A stretch of DNA of 64,000 nucleotides from contig JACKDM010000003.1 in assembly GCA_020633515.1 (NCBI GenBank), positions 62,001 to 126,000 on the forward strand. Direction: 5' to 3'. A model generated the notes under the pieces. It saw nothing but the letters and a program-made list of their open reading frames with translations, was not told where the DNA came from and did not search any database. Shown here piece after piece: positions 20,481 to 29,300 of the stretch. The DNA is from Myxococcales bacterium. GTDB taxonomy: Bacteria > Myxococcota > Bradymonadia > UBA7976 > UBA1532. Numbering within the stretch: position 1 is the first letter of the stretch; each line of letters opens with the position of its first letter. Made by a program: the position numbers and the translations under genes.

Positions 20481-21410
20481 TCAGTCACACACGAGGCGGA
20501 TGTAGAAGACATCGTTCTCGTCGACGTCGCCGTCGGAGTTGACCCCGCCCCAGGTGTTGTTGACGCGGCAGCTCGTGTTGCTGCCGGTCGCGCCGACGCA
20601 GCGGCCGTCGGCCTGGGCGGTGACGTGCTTGGCGGGCGCGAGGTTGCAGTTGTCGCAGCCGTCGCGCCAGCCGAGCTGCACCCGGCAGTGGCCGCGGACC
20701 CAGGTGCGGATCCGGGCGTCGAGCCAGGCGGGGTCGACGCCGATGGCTTCGTCGCCGCGGGCGAGGCCGTCGCCGACGAGGGCGGGGTCGAGGTCGGCGA
20801 GGCGGACGCTGCCGTCGGTGATCTCGGCGCCGTCGATGGCATCGGGGCCGAGGCCAACCGGGCCGTCGACCCGGAGCGCGCCGCCGATCTGCACGTCGCC
20901 GCCGACGTCGAGGCGGCGGGCGACGCTGAGATCGGTGGCGGTGGTGCTCCACATGGCATAGGGCGTGGCATGGATGCGCTGGCGGTTCTCGAGCGCGATG
21001 TCATCGGCGGGGTCGTCGGGGTCGCCGAGCAGGGTGATGCCGAGGCTGAGGTCGTCGGCGGCGGCGATGACTTCGGCGATGGCGCGCTCGCTGCCATCGG
21101 GGGCCTGCCCGACGGGGCCGATGCTGGCGGTGAAGCGGCCGCTGTAGACCTCGACGACGATCGGTTGCTGGTAGACGGGCTCGACGGCGTCGGGGCCGTC
21201 GTAGAGCGCAAAGAGCAGGTGGAGCGCGTCGTCGCCGGTGGCGTGCACCGGGCGGCCGTCGAGCTCGAGCTGGCCCTGGTAGGGCAGGAGGCGGGGCACC
21301 TCGTCGGTGCGGGGGTCGCCGTCGGCGAGCGCGGCGGTGGCGAGGGGCACGAGCGCGCCGAGGAGGGCGGCGAGGAGCACGGCGGCGCGGGGGGAGAGCT
21401 CGATCTTCAT
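20481..21410 (-). CDS. Secreted protein, paralogue 1 of 3, with dockerin-like end
   Basis: 309 aa. Sec signal peptide (AAVLLAALLGALVPLATAALA). Mature start DGDPRTDEVPRLLPYQG is shared with the two paralogues upstream in the operon. Residues 40-170 form a beta-rich domain (YQGQLELDGRPVHATGDDAL; NRQRIHATPYAMWSTTATDL), a pattern seen in tail-fibre-like and surface proteins. The region HCRVQLGWRDGCDNCN contains paired Cys. The last 25 residues contain GGVNSDGDVDENDVFYI, very close to a dockerin calcium loop (DVNxDGxVxxxD). Last gene of the Tc-like locus. Function unknown; attachment to other secreted proteins is inferred. Confidence 0.82.
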   Translation of the reverse strand: MKIELSPRAAVLLAALLGALVPLATAALADGDPRTDEVPRLLPYQGQLELDGRPVHATGDDALHLLFALYDGPDAVEPVYQQPIVVEVYSGRFTASIGPVGQAPDGSERAIAEVIAAADDLSLGITLLGDPDDPADDIALENRQRIHATPYAMWSTTATDLSVARRLDVGGDVQIGGALRVDGPVGLGPDAIDGAEITDGSVRLADLDPALVGDGLARGDEAIGVDPAWLDARIRTWVRGHCRVQLGWRDGCDNCNLAPAKHVTAQADGRCVGATGSNTSCRVNNTWGGVNSDGDVDENDVFYIRLVCD

Positions 21411-21455
21411 GGGTGTCTCACGATGGGTGGAGAGTGATGGGTGATGGGTGATGGC

Positions 21456-22370
21456 TCAGTCACAGACCATGCGGATGTAGAAGACATCGTCGGTGCTGAC
21501 GTCGCCGTCGGGGTTGACGCCGCCCCAGGTGTCGTCGGCGCGGCAGCTCGTGTCCGCGCCGACCGCGCCGACGCAGGCGCCGTCGGCCTGAACGGTGACG
21601 TGCTTGGCCGGCTCGAGGTCGCAGTTGTTGCAGCGGTTTCGCCAGCCGAGCTGCACCCGGCAGTGGCCGCGCACCCAGGCGCGGATCTCGCCGGCGAGCC
21701 AGTCGGGGTCGACGCGCACGGTGGCGCCGCTCTGGATGATGCCATCGCCGAGCATGGCCGGGTCGAGGTCGGCGGCGCGCACGGTGCCATCGGCGAGCGC
21801 GCCGGGCGTGATGCTCACCGGGCCGTCGACGCGCAGCGCGCCGGCGATCCGCGCGTCGCCGCCGACGTCGAGGCGGCCGGCGACGCCGAGATCGGTCGCG
21901 GTGGTGCTCCACAGGGCATAGGGCGTGGCGTGGATGCGCTGGCGGTTGTCGAGCGCGATGTCATCGGCGGGGTCGTCGGGGTCGCCGAGCAGGGTGATGC
22001 CGAGCGACAGGTCGTCGGCGGCGGCGATGACATCGGCGATGTTGCGCTCGGTGCCATCGGGGCCCTGGCCGATGGGTCCGATGGTGGCGGTGAAGTGGCC
22101 GCGGTAGACCTCGACGACGATGTCCTGCTGGTAGACCGGCTGCTCCATGTCGGGCGCGGCGTAGAGCGCGAAGCGCAGGTGCAGCGCGTCGTCGCCGGTG
22201 GCGTGCACCGGGCGGCCGTCGAGCGCGAGCTCTCCCTGGTAGGGGAACATGCGGGGCACGGCGTCGGTGCGCGGGTCGCCGTCGGCGCGGGCGGGGGTGG
22301 CGAGGAGCACGAGCGCCCCGAGGAGGGCGGCGAGCAGCAGGGCGGTGCGGGGGGAGCGCTCGATCTTCAT
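21456..22370 (-). CDS. Secreted protein, paralogue 2 of 3, with dockerin-like end
   Basis: 304 aa with the same layout as its neighbours: signal peptide (TALLLAALLGALVLLATPARA), DGDPRTDAVPR, beta-rich body, paired-Cys region HCRVQLGWRNRCNNC, and end loop GGVNPDGDVSTDDVFYI. Start and signal resemble paralogue 1 (MKIERSPR / MKIELSPR), whereas the segment around GDGIIQSGAT is shared with paralogue 3. That mosaic suggests duplication followed by gene conversion. Gaps are 41 nt upstream and 45 nt downstream. Function unknown. Confidence 0.82.
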   Translation of the reverse strand: MKIERSPRTALLLAALLGALVLLATPARADGDPRTDAVPRMFPYQGELALDGRPVHATGDDALHLRFALYAAPDMEQPVYQQDIVVEVYRGHFTATIGPIGQGPDGTERNIADVIAAADDLSLGITLLGDPDDPADDIALDNRQRIHATPYALWSTTATDLGVAGRLDVGGDARIAGALRVDGPVSITPGALADGTVRAADLDPAMLGDGIIQSGATVRVDPDWLAGEIRAWVRGHCRVQLGWRNRCNNCDLEPAKHVTVQADGACVGAVGADTSCRADDTWGGVNPDGDVSTDDVFYIRMVCD

Positions 22371-22411
22371 GGGTGGTCTCCCGATGGGCGGGGCGTGATG
22401 GGTGATGGCTG

Positions 22412-23314
22412 TCAGTCGCAGATCATGCGGATGTAGAAGACATCGTCGTCGTTGACGCCGCCGTCGGTGTTGACGCCGCCCCAGGTGCCGGCGCGGCAGC
22501 GGGTGTCGGCGCCGACGGCGTCGGCGCAGGTGCCATCGGCGATCACGCTGATCTGCTTGAAGGGCAGGAGGTTGCAGTTGTCGCAGTTGTCGCGCCAGCC
22601 GAGCTGCACCCGGCAGTGGCTGCGCACCCAGGCGCGGATCTCGCCGGCGAGCCAGTCGGGGTCGACACGGATGGTAGCGCCGCTCTGGATGATGCCATCG
22701 CCGAGCATGGCCGGGTCGAGGTCGGCGGCGCGCAGGGTGCCATCGGCGAGCGCGCCGGGGGTGATGGTCACCGGGCCGTCGACGCGCAGCGCGCCGGCGA
22801 TGCGCGCGTCGCCGCCGACGTCGAGGCGGCCGGCGACGCCGAGGTTGGTCGCGGTGGTGCTCCACATGGCATAGGGCGTGGCGTGGATGCGCTGGCGGTT
22901 GCCGAGCGCGATGTCATCGGCGGGGTCGTCGGGGTCGCCGAGCAGGGTGATGCCGAGGCTGAGATCGTCGGCGGCGGCGATGACATCGGCGATGGCCCGC
23001 TCGGTGCCATCGGGGCCCTGGCCGATGGGTCCGATGGTGGCGGTGAAGCGGCCGCTGTAGACCTCGACGACGATCGGTTGCTGGTAGACCGGCTGCTCCA
23101 TGTCGGGCGCGGCGTAGAGCGCGAAGAGCAGGTGGAGCGCGTCGTCGCCGGTGGCGTGCACCGGGCGGCCGTCGAGCTCGAGCAGGCCCTGGTAGGGCAA
23201 CATGCGGGGCACGGCGTCGGTGCGCGGGTCGCCGTCGGCGCGGGCGGCGGGGGCGACGGTGAAGACGGTGAGGGCGGCGAGCAGCGCGGCGAGGGATGAC
23301 AGGCGCGGGTTCAT
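22412..23314 (-). CDS. Secreted protein, paralogue 3 of 3, with dockerin-like end
   Basis: 300 aa. Signal peptide (LAALLAALTVFTVAPAARA), then DGDPRTDAVPRMLPYQG. Body and Cys pattern as in the other two copies; end loop GGVNTDGGVNDDDVFYI. ATG 23314 has CGGAG 8 nt upstream; an in-frame ATG at 23332 is possible. Only 26 nt separate it from the Cys-rich lipoprotein, so they are co-transcribed. The first copy in transcription order and possibly the source of the others. Confidence 0.82.
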   Translation of the reverse strand: MNPRLSSLAALLAALTVFTVAPAARADGDPRTDAVPRMLPYQGLLELDGRPVHATGDDALHLLFALYAAPDMEQPVYQQPIVVEVYSGRFTATIGPIGQGPDGTERAIADVIAAADDLSLGITLLGDPDDPADDIALGNRQRIHATPYAMWSTTATNLGVAGRLDVGGDARIAGALRVDGPVTITPGALADGTLRAADLDPAMLGDGIIQSGATIRVDPDWLAGEIRAWVRSHCRVQLGWRDNCDNCNLLPFKQISVIADGTCADAVGADTRCRAGTWGGVNTDGGVNDDDVFYIRMICD

Positions 23315-23340
23315 GGCGGGGCTCCGAGTCATGGGTGTGT

Positions 23341-26217
23341 TCAGCGCAGGGTGAAGCCGACGCAGCGGCCGTCTTGGTCGATCTGCTGGCAGAGCGGGGT
23401 GCCATCGGTGCCGAACGTCGGGATGCGACCGCGGAGGGTGATCACCCCGCGCGGCGCGTCGGGCGCGAGCGCGCCCTCGCCGTGGAAGGCGTCGCCGTGC
23501 TCGGGTTCGGCCGCGAGGGAGGCGGTCGCCGAGAAGTCGCCGCACATCCAGAAGCCGCTGCGGCCGCCGTCGTTGCCGGTGGCGTCGGGCGTGCTGACGC
23601 AGTAGCCGTTGACGCAGCCGGGCTGCTCGGGGGGCGCGAGGCCGCCGAAGTGGAGCTGCTCGTCGGGGCAGCCGGTCTCGCAGCCGGGGCCGCCGTAGTT
23701 GAGGCCGCAGCCGCAGATGAGCTTGCCGAAGTTCTGCGGGTTGCCGACGCCGACGGTGACGCCGGGGGCGGCCGGGTCGAAGCCGGGGCAGAGCTCGGGC
23801 CACTCGGCCTGCTCGTCGATGCAGCCGCCGGCGTAGGCCGCGGCGCGGTCGCTGGGGGCGAAGCGGAGCGCGACGAAGCCGACGCGGCCGAGGAGCGCGT
23901 CGCGGTCGGGGATGACGGCGGCGGGGTCGGCGGCGCAGGTCAGGAGCGGGTGGGCGGGGTTGTTGATGCCTTCGGGCGCGATGGTGTCCGCGCAGTCGGG
24001 GTCCTCGGCGGCGCAGGCTTCGAGCGCGCAGGCGTTGAGGGTGAGGCGGCCCTGGCTCTCGGCGTCGAGGCGCAGGCTGCCGCGGCGGCGCTGGAAGGGC
24101 TGGGGGCGGGGCACGGCGTCGTCGATGATCTCGACGCACTTGAACTGGCTCGCGTGGCCCATGCCGCGCCAGGCGCCGAGCGCGTCGGCGTCGAGGTCGT
24201 CGCAGGTGCCGTGCGGCGGGATGCCGTCGAACGAGCGGGGCGGCGCGGGCGGGGGCTGCGGGGCGCAGGCGCCGTCGGGCTCGGCGCAGCTCCAGCGGGC
24301 GAAGTCGTGGCCGATCGGCTCGCGGGCGAGGTAGCTGGCGTCGCGGCGGCGCCAGCATTCGCCGCCGTAGGGGCCTTCGTCTTGGGGGTAGCCGACGGGC
24401 AACGCGCCGTCGCAGCGGCGGCGCTCGGCGATGACGTAGCGGCCGTGCACCTCGCCGGCGGCGGGGGGCGCGTAGTGGCCGGTGGCGAGCTCGACGAAGT
24501 AGCCGGCGGCGACGAAGGTCGCCATCCACTCGCGCTGGGCGCCGGGGGCGGCGCGGTGGTGCTCGCGCAGGTCGGAGACGCCGTTGTCGTTGTGGTCGGC
24601 GAGCGGTGAGGTGCAGGCCTTGGTGAGCGGGTTGAGCTCGGCGGCGCGGAGGCGGCGGGCGCCGTAGGCGTCGGGCTGGCGCTCGGCGGTCTCGGCCTCG
24701 TCGTCGCTCTCGTCGGTCTCGTAGAGCGGTTCGAAGAAGGCGAGGCCGCCGGAGAGGGTCTCGACGGTGAGCGCGAGGCGCTGGCCGGCTTCGTTGACGA
24801 GCTCGACGCGGTCGATGGTGCGCAGCGCGCAGCGGGCGTTGTGGCGCACGGCGGGGTCGGGCGAGTCGAGGTGGGCGGCGGCGCTGCGGCGCACCCAACC
24901 GTCGGCGTCGGCGTCGCAGGGCTCCGCGCGGCGGCTGCCGGCCGCGGTGTTGAAGAAGAAGCCCGCCTCGGTCTCGCAGACACAGTCGCCGTTCCAGTCG
25001 GTGACCGGCCAGGGGCGGCCGGTGAGGCCGAGGCCCTGGCAGCCGCAGCGGCCGGTGCAGGCGCCGGTGTCGAGGTCGAGGGTCTGGCCCTCGGGGCAGG
25101 CGGGCGGGAGGCAGCGGGGCTCGCCGGCGGGGGCGCGGGCGCTGCAGACGAGGCCGGCGGGGCAGTCGGCGAGCGCGTCGCACTCGCCGAAGGCGTCGAG
25201 CGGGCGGCAGGTGCCGGTGGCGGGGTCGTCGACGAGCGCGCCGAGGCAGGGGCCGCAGGCGGCGCCGTCGGGGGTGGCGAGGCATTCGCGCTGCTGCACG
25301 TCGCAGTCGGCGCGGATGCTGTGGGGGTCTTCGGGGTCGTCGTCGCAGTGGGCGCGGGCGTCGGGCCGGCAGGCGCCGCCGTCGTCGAGGTGGCCGGGCA
25401 GGCAGTCGCCGCAGACGGCGCCGCCGGGGGCCTCGTCGCAGCGGCGGCGCTCGGCGGCGCAGCGGTCGGCGATGCTGGTGGGCGCGCCGGGGGCGCAGGT
25501 CGGCGGCTGCTCGACGCAGGTCTCGGTGGCGGGGTCGTAGTCGTGGCCGTCTTCGCAGGCTTCGAGGCAGCGGGCGTCGCGGCCGGGGCCGTCCTCGCAG
25601 CGCTGGAAGGGCGCGCAGCCGGCGTCGGCGCAGGGGGTCGCGGCGCGGCAGGCGCCGAGCGCGCAGACGAGGCCGGCTCCACAGGTGTCATCGAGGCAGG
25701 GGCAGCCGATGACATCGGGCGGGCAGTCGCGGCAGACGTCGTTGAGGCAGACGAGCGGGGGTTGGCAAGCGGCGTCGCCGCCGTCGCAGGGGCAGTCGAG
25801 GGTGCCGGGCGGGCAGGCGGGGAGCGGGAGGCAGGTGCTGTCCATGCAGGCGAGGCCGTCGTCGCAGGCTTCGTCGGGGCCGCAGGGGCAGTCGAGCGCG
25901 CCGGGCGGGCATTGGTCTTCGGCGCAGCGGCCCTGCTCGCAGACGAGGCCGTCGTTGCAGGCGCCGGCGGCGGGGCACGGGCAGCGCAGGGTGCCTTCGG
26001 GGCAGTCGACGCAGGCGCCGTCGGCGCAGCGGCCGGCGGTGCAGGCGCCGTCGTCGCAGGCGCAGCCGATCGCGCCGGGCGGGCAGGTGCCGGCGTCGGC
26101 GTCGCGAGCCGGGGTCGCGGCCTCGTCGCCGCAGCCGGTGACGAGGGCGGCGAGGAGCGCGGCGAGGAGCAGCGCCGGTGGGAGGCACCGGCGGGGTGTC
26201 ATCGGTGAGCGTGGCAT
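23341..26217 (-). CDS. Large Cys-rich lipoprotein with six-Cys modules
   Basis: 958 aa. Lipoprotein signal with lipobox LVTGC (C29). Residues 35-200 hold repeats of about 35 residues with pattern C-P-x-G-x-x-x-C-x-C...C-x-x-G-L-x-C...C, for example CPPGAIGCAC and CPPGALDCPC. The same module opens the next gene upstream. Residues 200-400 are further Cys pairs (CVEQPPTCAPGAPTSIADRC). The rest has no clear domain but includes DHNDNGVSDLREH (a possible calcium loop) and an EGF-like end CGCGLNYGGPGCETGC. ATG 26217 has GAGGA upstream. No enzyme motif seen. Likely exposed at the cell surface; shared modules tie it to the A-like subunit. Confidence 0.85.
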   Translation of the reverse strand: MPRSPMTPRRCLPPALLLAALLAALVTGCGDEAATPARDADAGTCPPGAIGCACDDGACTAGRCADGACVDCPEGTLRCPCPAAGACNDGLVCEQGRCAEDQCPPGALDCPCGPDEACDDGLACMDSTCLPLPACPPGTLDCPCDGGDAACQPPLVCLNDVCRDCPPDVIGCPCLDDTCGAGLVCALGACRAATPCADAGCAPFQRCEDGPGRDARCLEACEDGHDYDPATETCVEQPPTCAPGAPTSIADRCAAERRRCDEAPGGAVCGDCLPGHLDDGGACRPDARAHCDDDPEDPHSIRADCDVQQRECLATPDGAACGPCLGALVDDPATGTCRPLDAFGECDALADCPAGLVCSARAPAGEPRCLPPACPEGQTLDLDTGACTGRCGCQGLGLTGRPWPVTDWNGDCVCETEAGFFFNTAAGSRRAEPCDADADGWVRRSAAAHLDSPDPAVRHNARCALRTIDRVELVNEAGQRLALTVETLSGGLAFFEPLYETDESDDEAETAERQPDAYGARRLRAAELNPLTKACTSPLADHNDNGVSDLREHHRAAPGAQREWMATFVAAGYFVELATGHYAPPAAGEVHGRYVIAERRRCDGALPVGYPQDEGPYGGECWRRRDASYLAREPIGHDFARWSCAEPDGACAPQPPPAPPRSFDGIPPHGTCDDLDADALGAWRGMGHASQFKCVEIIDDAVPRPQPFQRRRGSLRLDAESQGRLTLNACALEACAAEDPDCADTIAPEGINNPAHPLLTCAADPAAVIPDRDALLGRVGFVALRFAPSDRAAAYAGGCIDEQAEWPELCPGFDPAAPGVTVGVGNPQNFGKLICGCGLNYGGPGCETGCPDEQLHFGGLAPPEQPGCVNGYCVSTPDATGNDGGRSGFWMCGDFSATASLAAEPEHGDAFHGEGALAPDAPRGVITLRGRIPTFGTDGTPLCQQIDQDGRCVGFTLR

Positions 26218-26302
26218 GGCATCCTCGGAGATGAGTGGTGCGATTCGGGGAGATCGGGCGCTCGATGGCACACGAGGCCACCGCCGAGCGCCCGGCCCGG
26301 GT

Positions 26303-29300
26303 TCAGAACTCGGTGAAGTCGTTGTAGTAGATGTAGAGCCGCACGTCGTCGAGGCCGCGCAGGTCGAGGTCGGCGTTGACGGACTCGTCGAGGGTGTTGA
26401 GCACGAACTCCCAGCGCGAGTTGACCAGCGGGCGGTCGAAGAGGTTGCGGTTGCGGTAGATGTCGGGGTCGATGTGGGCGGGCTTGCTGCCTTCGAAGAA
26501 CGGGTTGATGACCGCGAGGCGCTCGGGGAAGGTGTAGAAGATGGGATCGGGCGAGCCGAGCGCCGAGACGCGCGAGGTGCCGGCCATGCGCAGGTAGACG
26601 CGGGCGAGGAGGTCGCCTTGTCCGCCGCCGATGATCTCGGCCTCGACGTGCGAGATCTTGTGGTTGCGGGTCAGCGGCGAGAGGCTGCCATCCGACGTCG
26701 AGAAAGGGATGGTGAGGTAGCCGTTCTCGTCGAGGCGGCGCGGATCGGTGAGCGCGTCGCGGAAGCGGCGGGTGCGCTCGGCCTCGGTGAGCGCCTGACC
26801 GGTGCCTTCGACGTCGATGCGGGGGATGGCGAGGATGTCATCTTTGAGGCTGAGGATCTCGAGGCGGCGCGCGGGGAGGCCGTAGGTGTCTTCGAAGTCG
26901 CGGAAGGCGTCTTCGAGCGCGATGAGATAGAGCTGGAGGTTGGCGTCGCCGCGGCTGACCATGCGGGTGATGAAGAGCTGTTCGAGCGGGCCATAGGACT
27001 GGCTGGTGTAGTACTCGAAGACCCGCGTCGCCTTGTAGACCTCGCGCAGCGCCGAGTAGAAGGTCACGTCGGCGTTGAGGATGGCGTCGTTGCGGTAGAT
27101 GCGGACGTTGGGGTTGTTGCGGGCGGCCTCGACGTTGATGGTGAGCGCCTCGGTCTCGGCCTGCTCCTGCTGGAGCCTTGTGGCCTGGTTGCGGAGCTGC
27201 TGGATCTGGGAGATCGCCTGGCTGACCTGATACTCGGCCTTGAGCGCTTCGAGCTTGAGCTCGGCGAGGCGGAGCAGGATGGTGCGCACGCGGGCTTCGC
27301 CGTCGATGGCGGTGAGGTCGCAGGTGAGGCGGTCGCGGGCGAACTCGACCTCGCGCTGCATGTCGCGGATCTCGCGCTCGGAGAGGTTGAGCGCGAGGTC
27401 GATGGAGACGCGGGCGCCCTCGTAGGCGGCGAACGCGGCGAGCGCGACGCCGATGGAGATGCCGGCGGTGGGGCAGTCACCGCCGCTCGCGACGCCGAGG
27501 ATGATGCTGCACTTGCTCATGGCGGCGATGGTGGTCGCTTCGTTGAGGAGGCGGTCCATGCCGGCGAGCACGGTGCGCGATCCGTCGATGAAGGTCTGCA
27601 CGTTGTTGATGACACCGCCGGTCGCGTAGTTGAAGTCGGCGAAGGCATCGGTGGCGCGGCACGAGGCGTTCCAGCGGGCTTCTTCGATGGCGGCCTCGGC
27701 GTGGGTGTTGGCGATGGCTTGCCGTACGCGACGCATCTCGGTGAGGGTGATGTCGAGGTCGCCCATGGCTTGATGGATCTGGCCGTTGCCGACGATGCCA
27801 CAGGGGTCGCCGACGCGGAGGGTGGCGGGGCTCTGGTGGGCGTAGCGGGCGGTGGCGGGGAAGACGCGGCCGTCGGCGTCGAAGGTGCCGCAGAGGTCGG
27901 CGAGCTGGGCGTCGTAGGTGTTGCCGATGCGGGCGAGCTCGTTCTGGAAGCTGGCGGTGTCGGTGTTGAACGACTGGTTGGCTTCGAGCGCGAGGGTCTC
28001 GGCGGCCTGCGCGAGCGTGATGCGGTCGAGGGCGCGCTGGCGGGCGACCTCGAAGCTGGTGTCGTTGAGGCCTTCGAGCGCGGGGAACGGGATGAAGTCG
28101 GGCGCGAAGCCGAAGTAGTTGAGGTCGTCGCTGATGTCGGCGTAGTGCTGCCGCATGACCGCGAGCGCGACGCGGTAGGTGCGCTGGCCGTCTTCGATCT
28201 GCTGCTGGAGCTGCGCGATCTCTTCGGGCGCGGTGATGTCGACGATCTCCTGCATGAGCCGGGTGAGGATCATCGACTCGAGGTAGCTCGCGGTGTAGGA
28301 GCGCTCGATGACGCGGCGGGCGAGGTCGGGGCGGCCGAAGTTCTGGTAGCGCTCGGAGATGTCGGCCCAGGCGCGGGCCTTCTGGGTCGAGGCGCGGATG
28401 AGGCGGCCGAAGTAGGACTCGACGGCGGCGGTGGTGATGAAGCCGGGCTTGCCGCGCTCGCGCTCGGCCTTGACCGAGCCGGCGATGATGGGGCTGAGGT
28501 CATAGAAGCGGTCGAGGGTCGACTGGTAGTACTGCACCGCGGTGTAGAGCGCGTGCATCTCGGCGCCGGCGACGCCGGAGAGGCGGATGCCATCCTGCTC
28601 GAAGAGATCACCCTCGAAGGAGGCGACGCGGTTCTGGGCGAGGTCGAAGCGCGAGGCGAGCGCGCGGGTGTAGTGTTCGTCACCGAGCATGATCATCAGC
28701 TCGGCGTCGAGGAACTCGAAGCCACGGCGCACGATGCTTTGGTTCTGGGCGTCGATCTCTTCGGCCGAGGCGAAGTTCTCGATGAGCATGGCACGCAATG
28801 ACTGGCGCTCGGGGCCGCTGAGCGCGTCGAAGTGATCGGTGTAGAGCTCGAGCGCACACTCGACGCGGGTGCGCAGCGCCTCGATGGCATCGGGGTCATA
28901 ACAGTAGGGCACGAGGTCGTCGCCGCCGGGGATGCAGATCTCGGGGACGAAGCCGAGGTTGTTGCCGCTGCGGTTGACGAAGCGGGTGCGGTAGCGGAAG
29001 GCATCGGCGATCTCGGCGCGGATGGGTCGGAAGACGGTGACGTCGTCTTCGGCGGCGAAGAAGACCTTGCCGCGGGTGAGATCGCGGCGGTCGTCGTTGC
29101 AGAGCGCGCGGTTGGGGTCTTCGCAGCGGAAGTAGGGGTCGAGGCGGAGGCCGTGGCGGTCGTCGTCGAGCCAGCGGTCGAGCTGTTGGCCGCAGGTGCC
29201 GCTCTGCTGGCAGGGGCGGGCGGCGAGCCAGGCTTGATGGCAGTCGGCGAGACCGAGGCGGCCGCAGTCGTCGAGGAGGGGGGCGTCTTCGTCGACGAGG

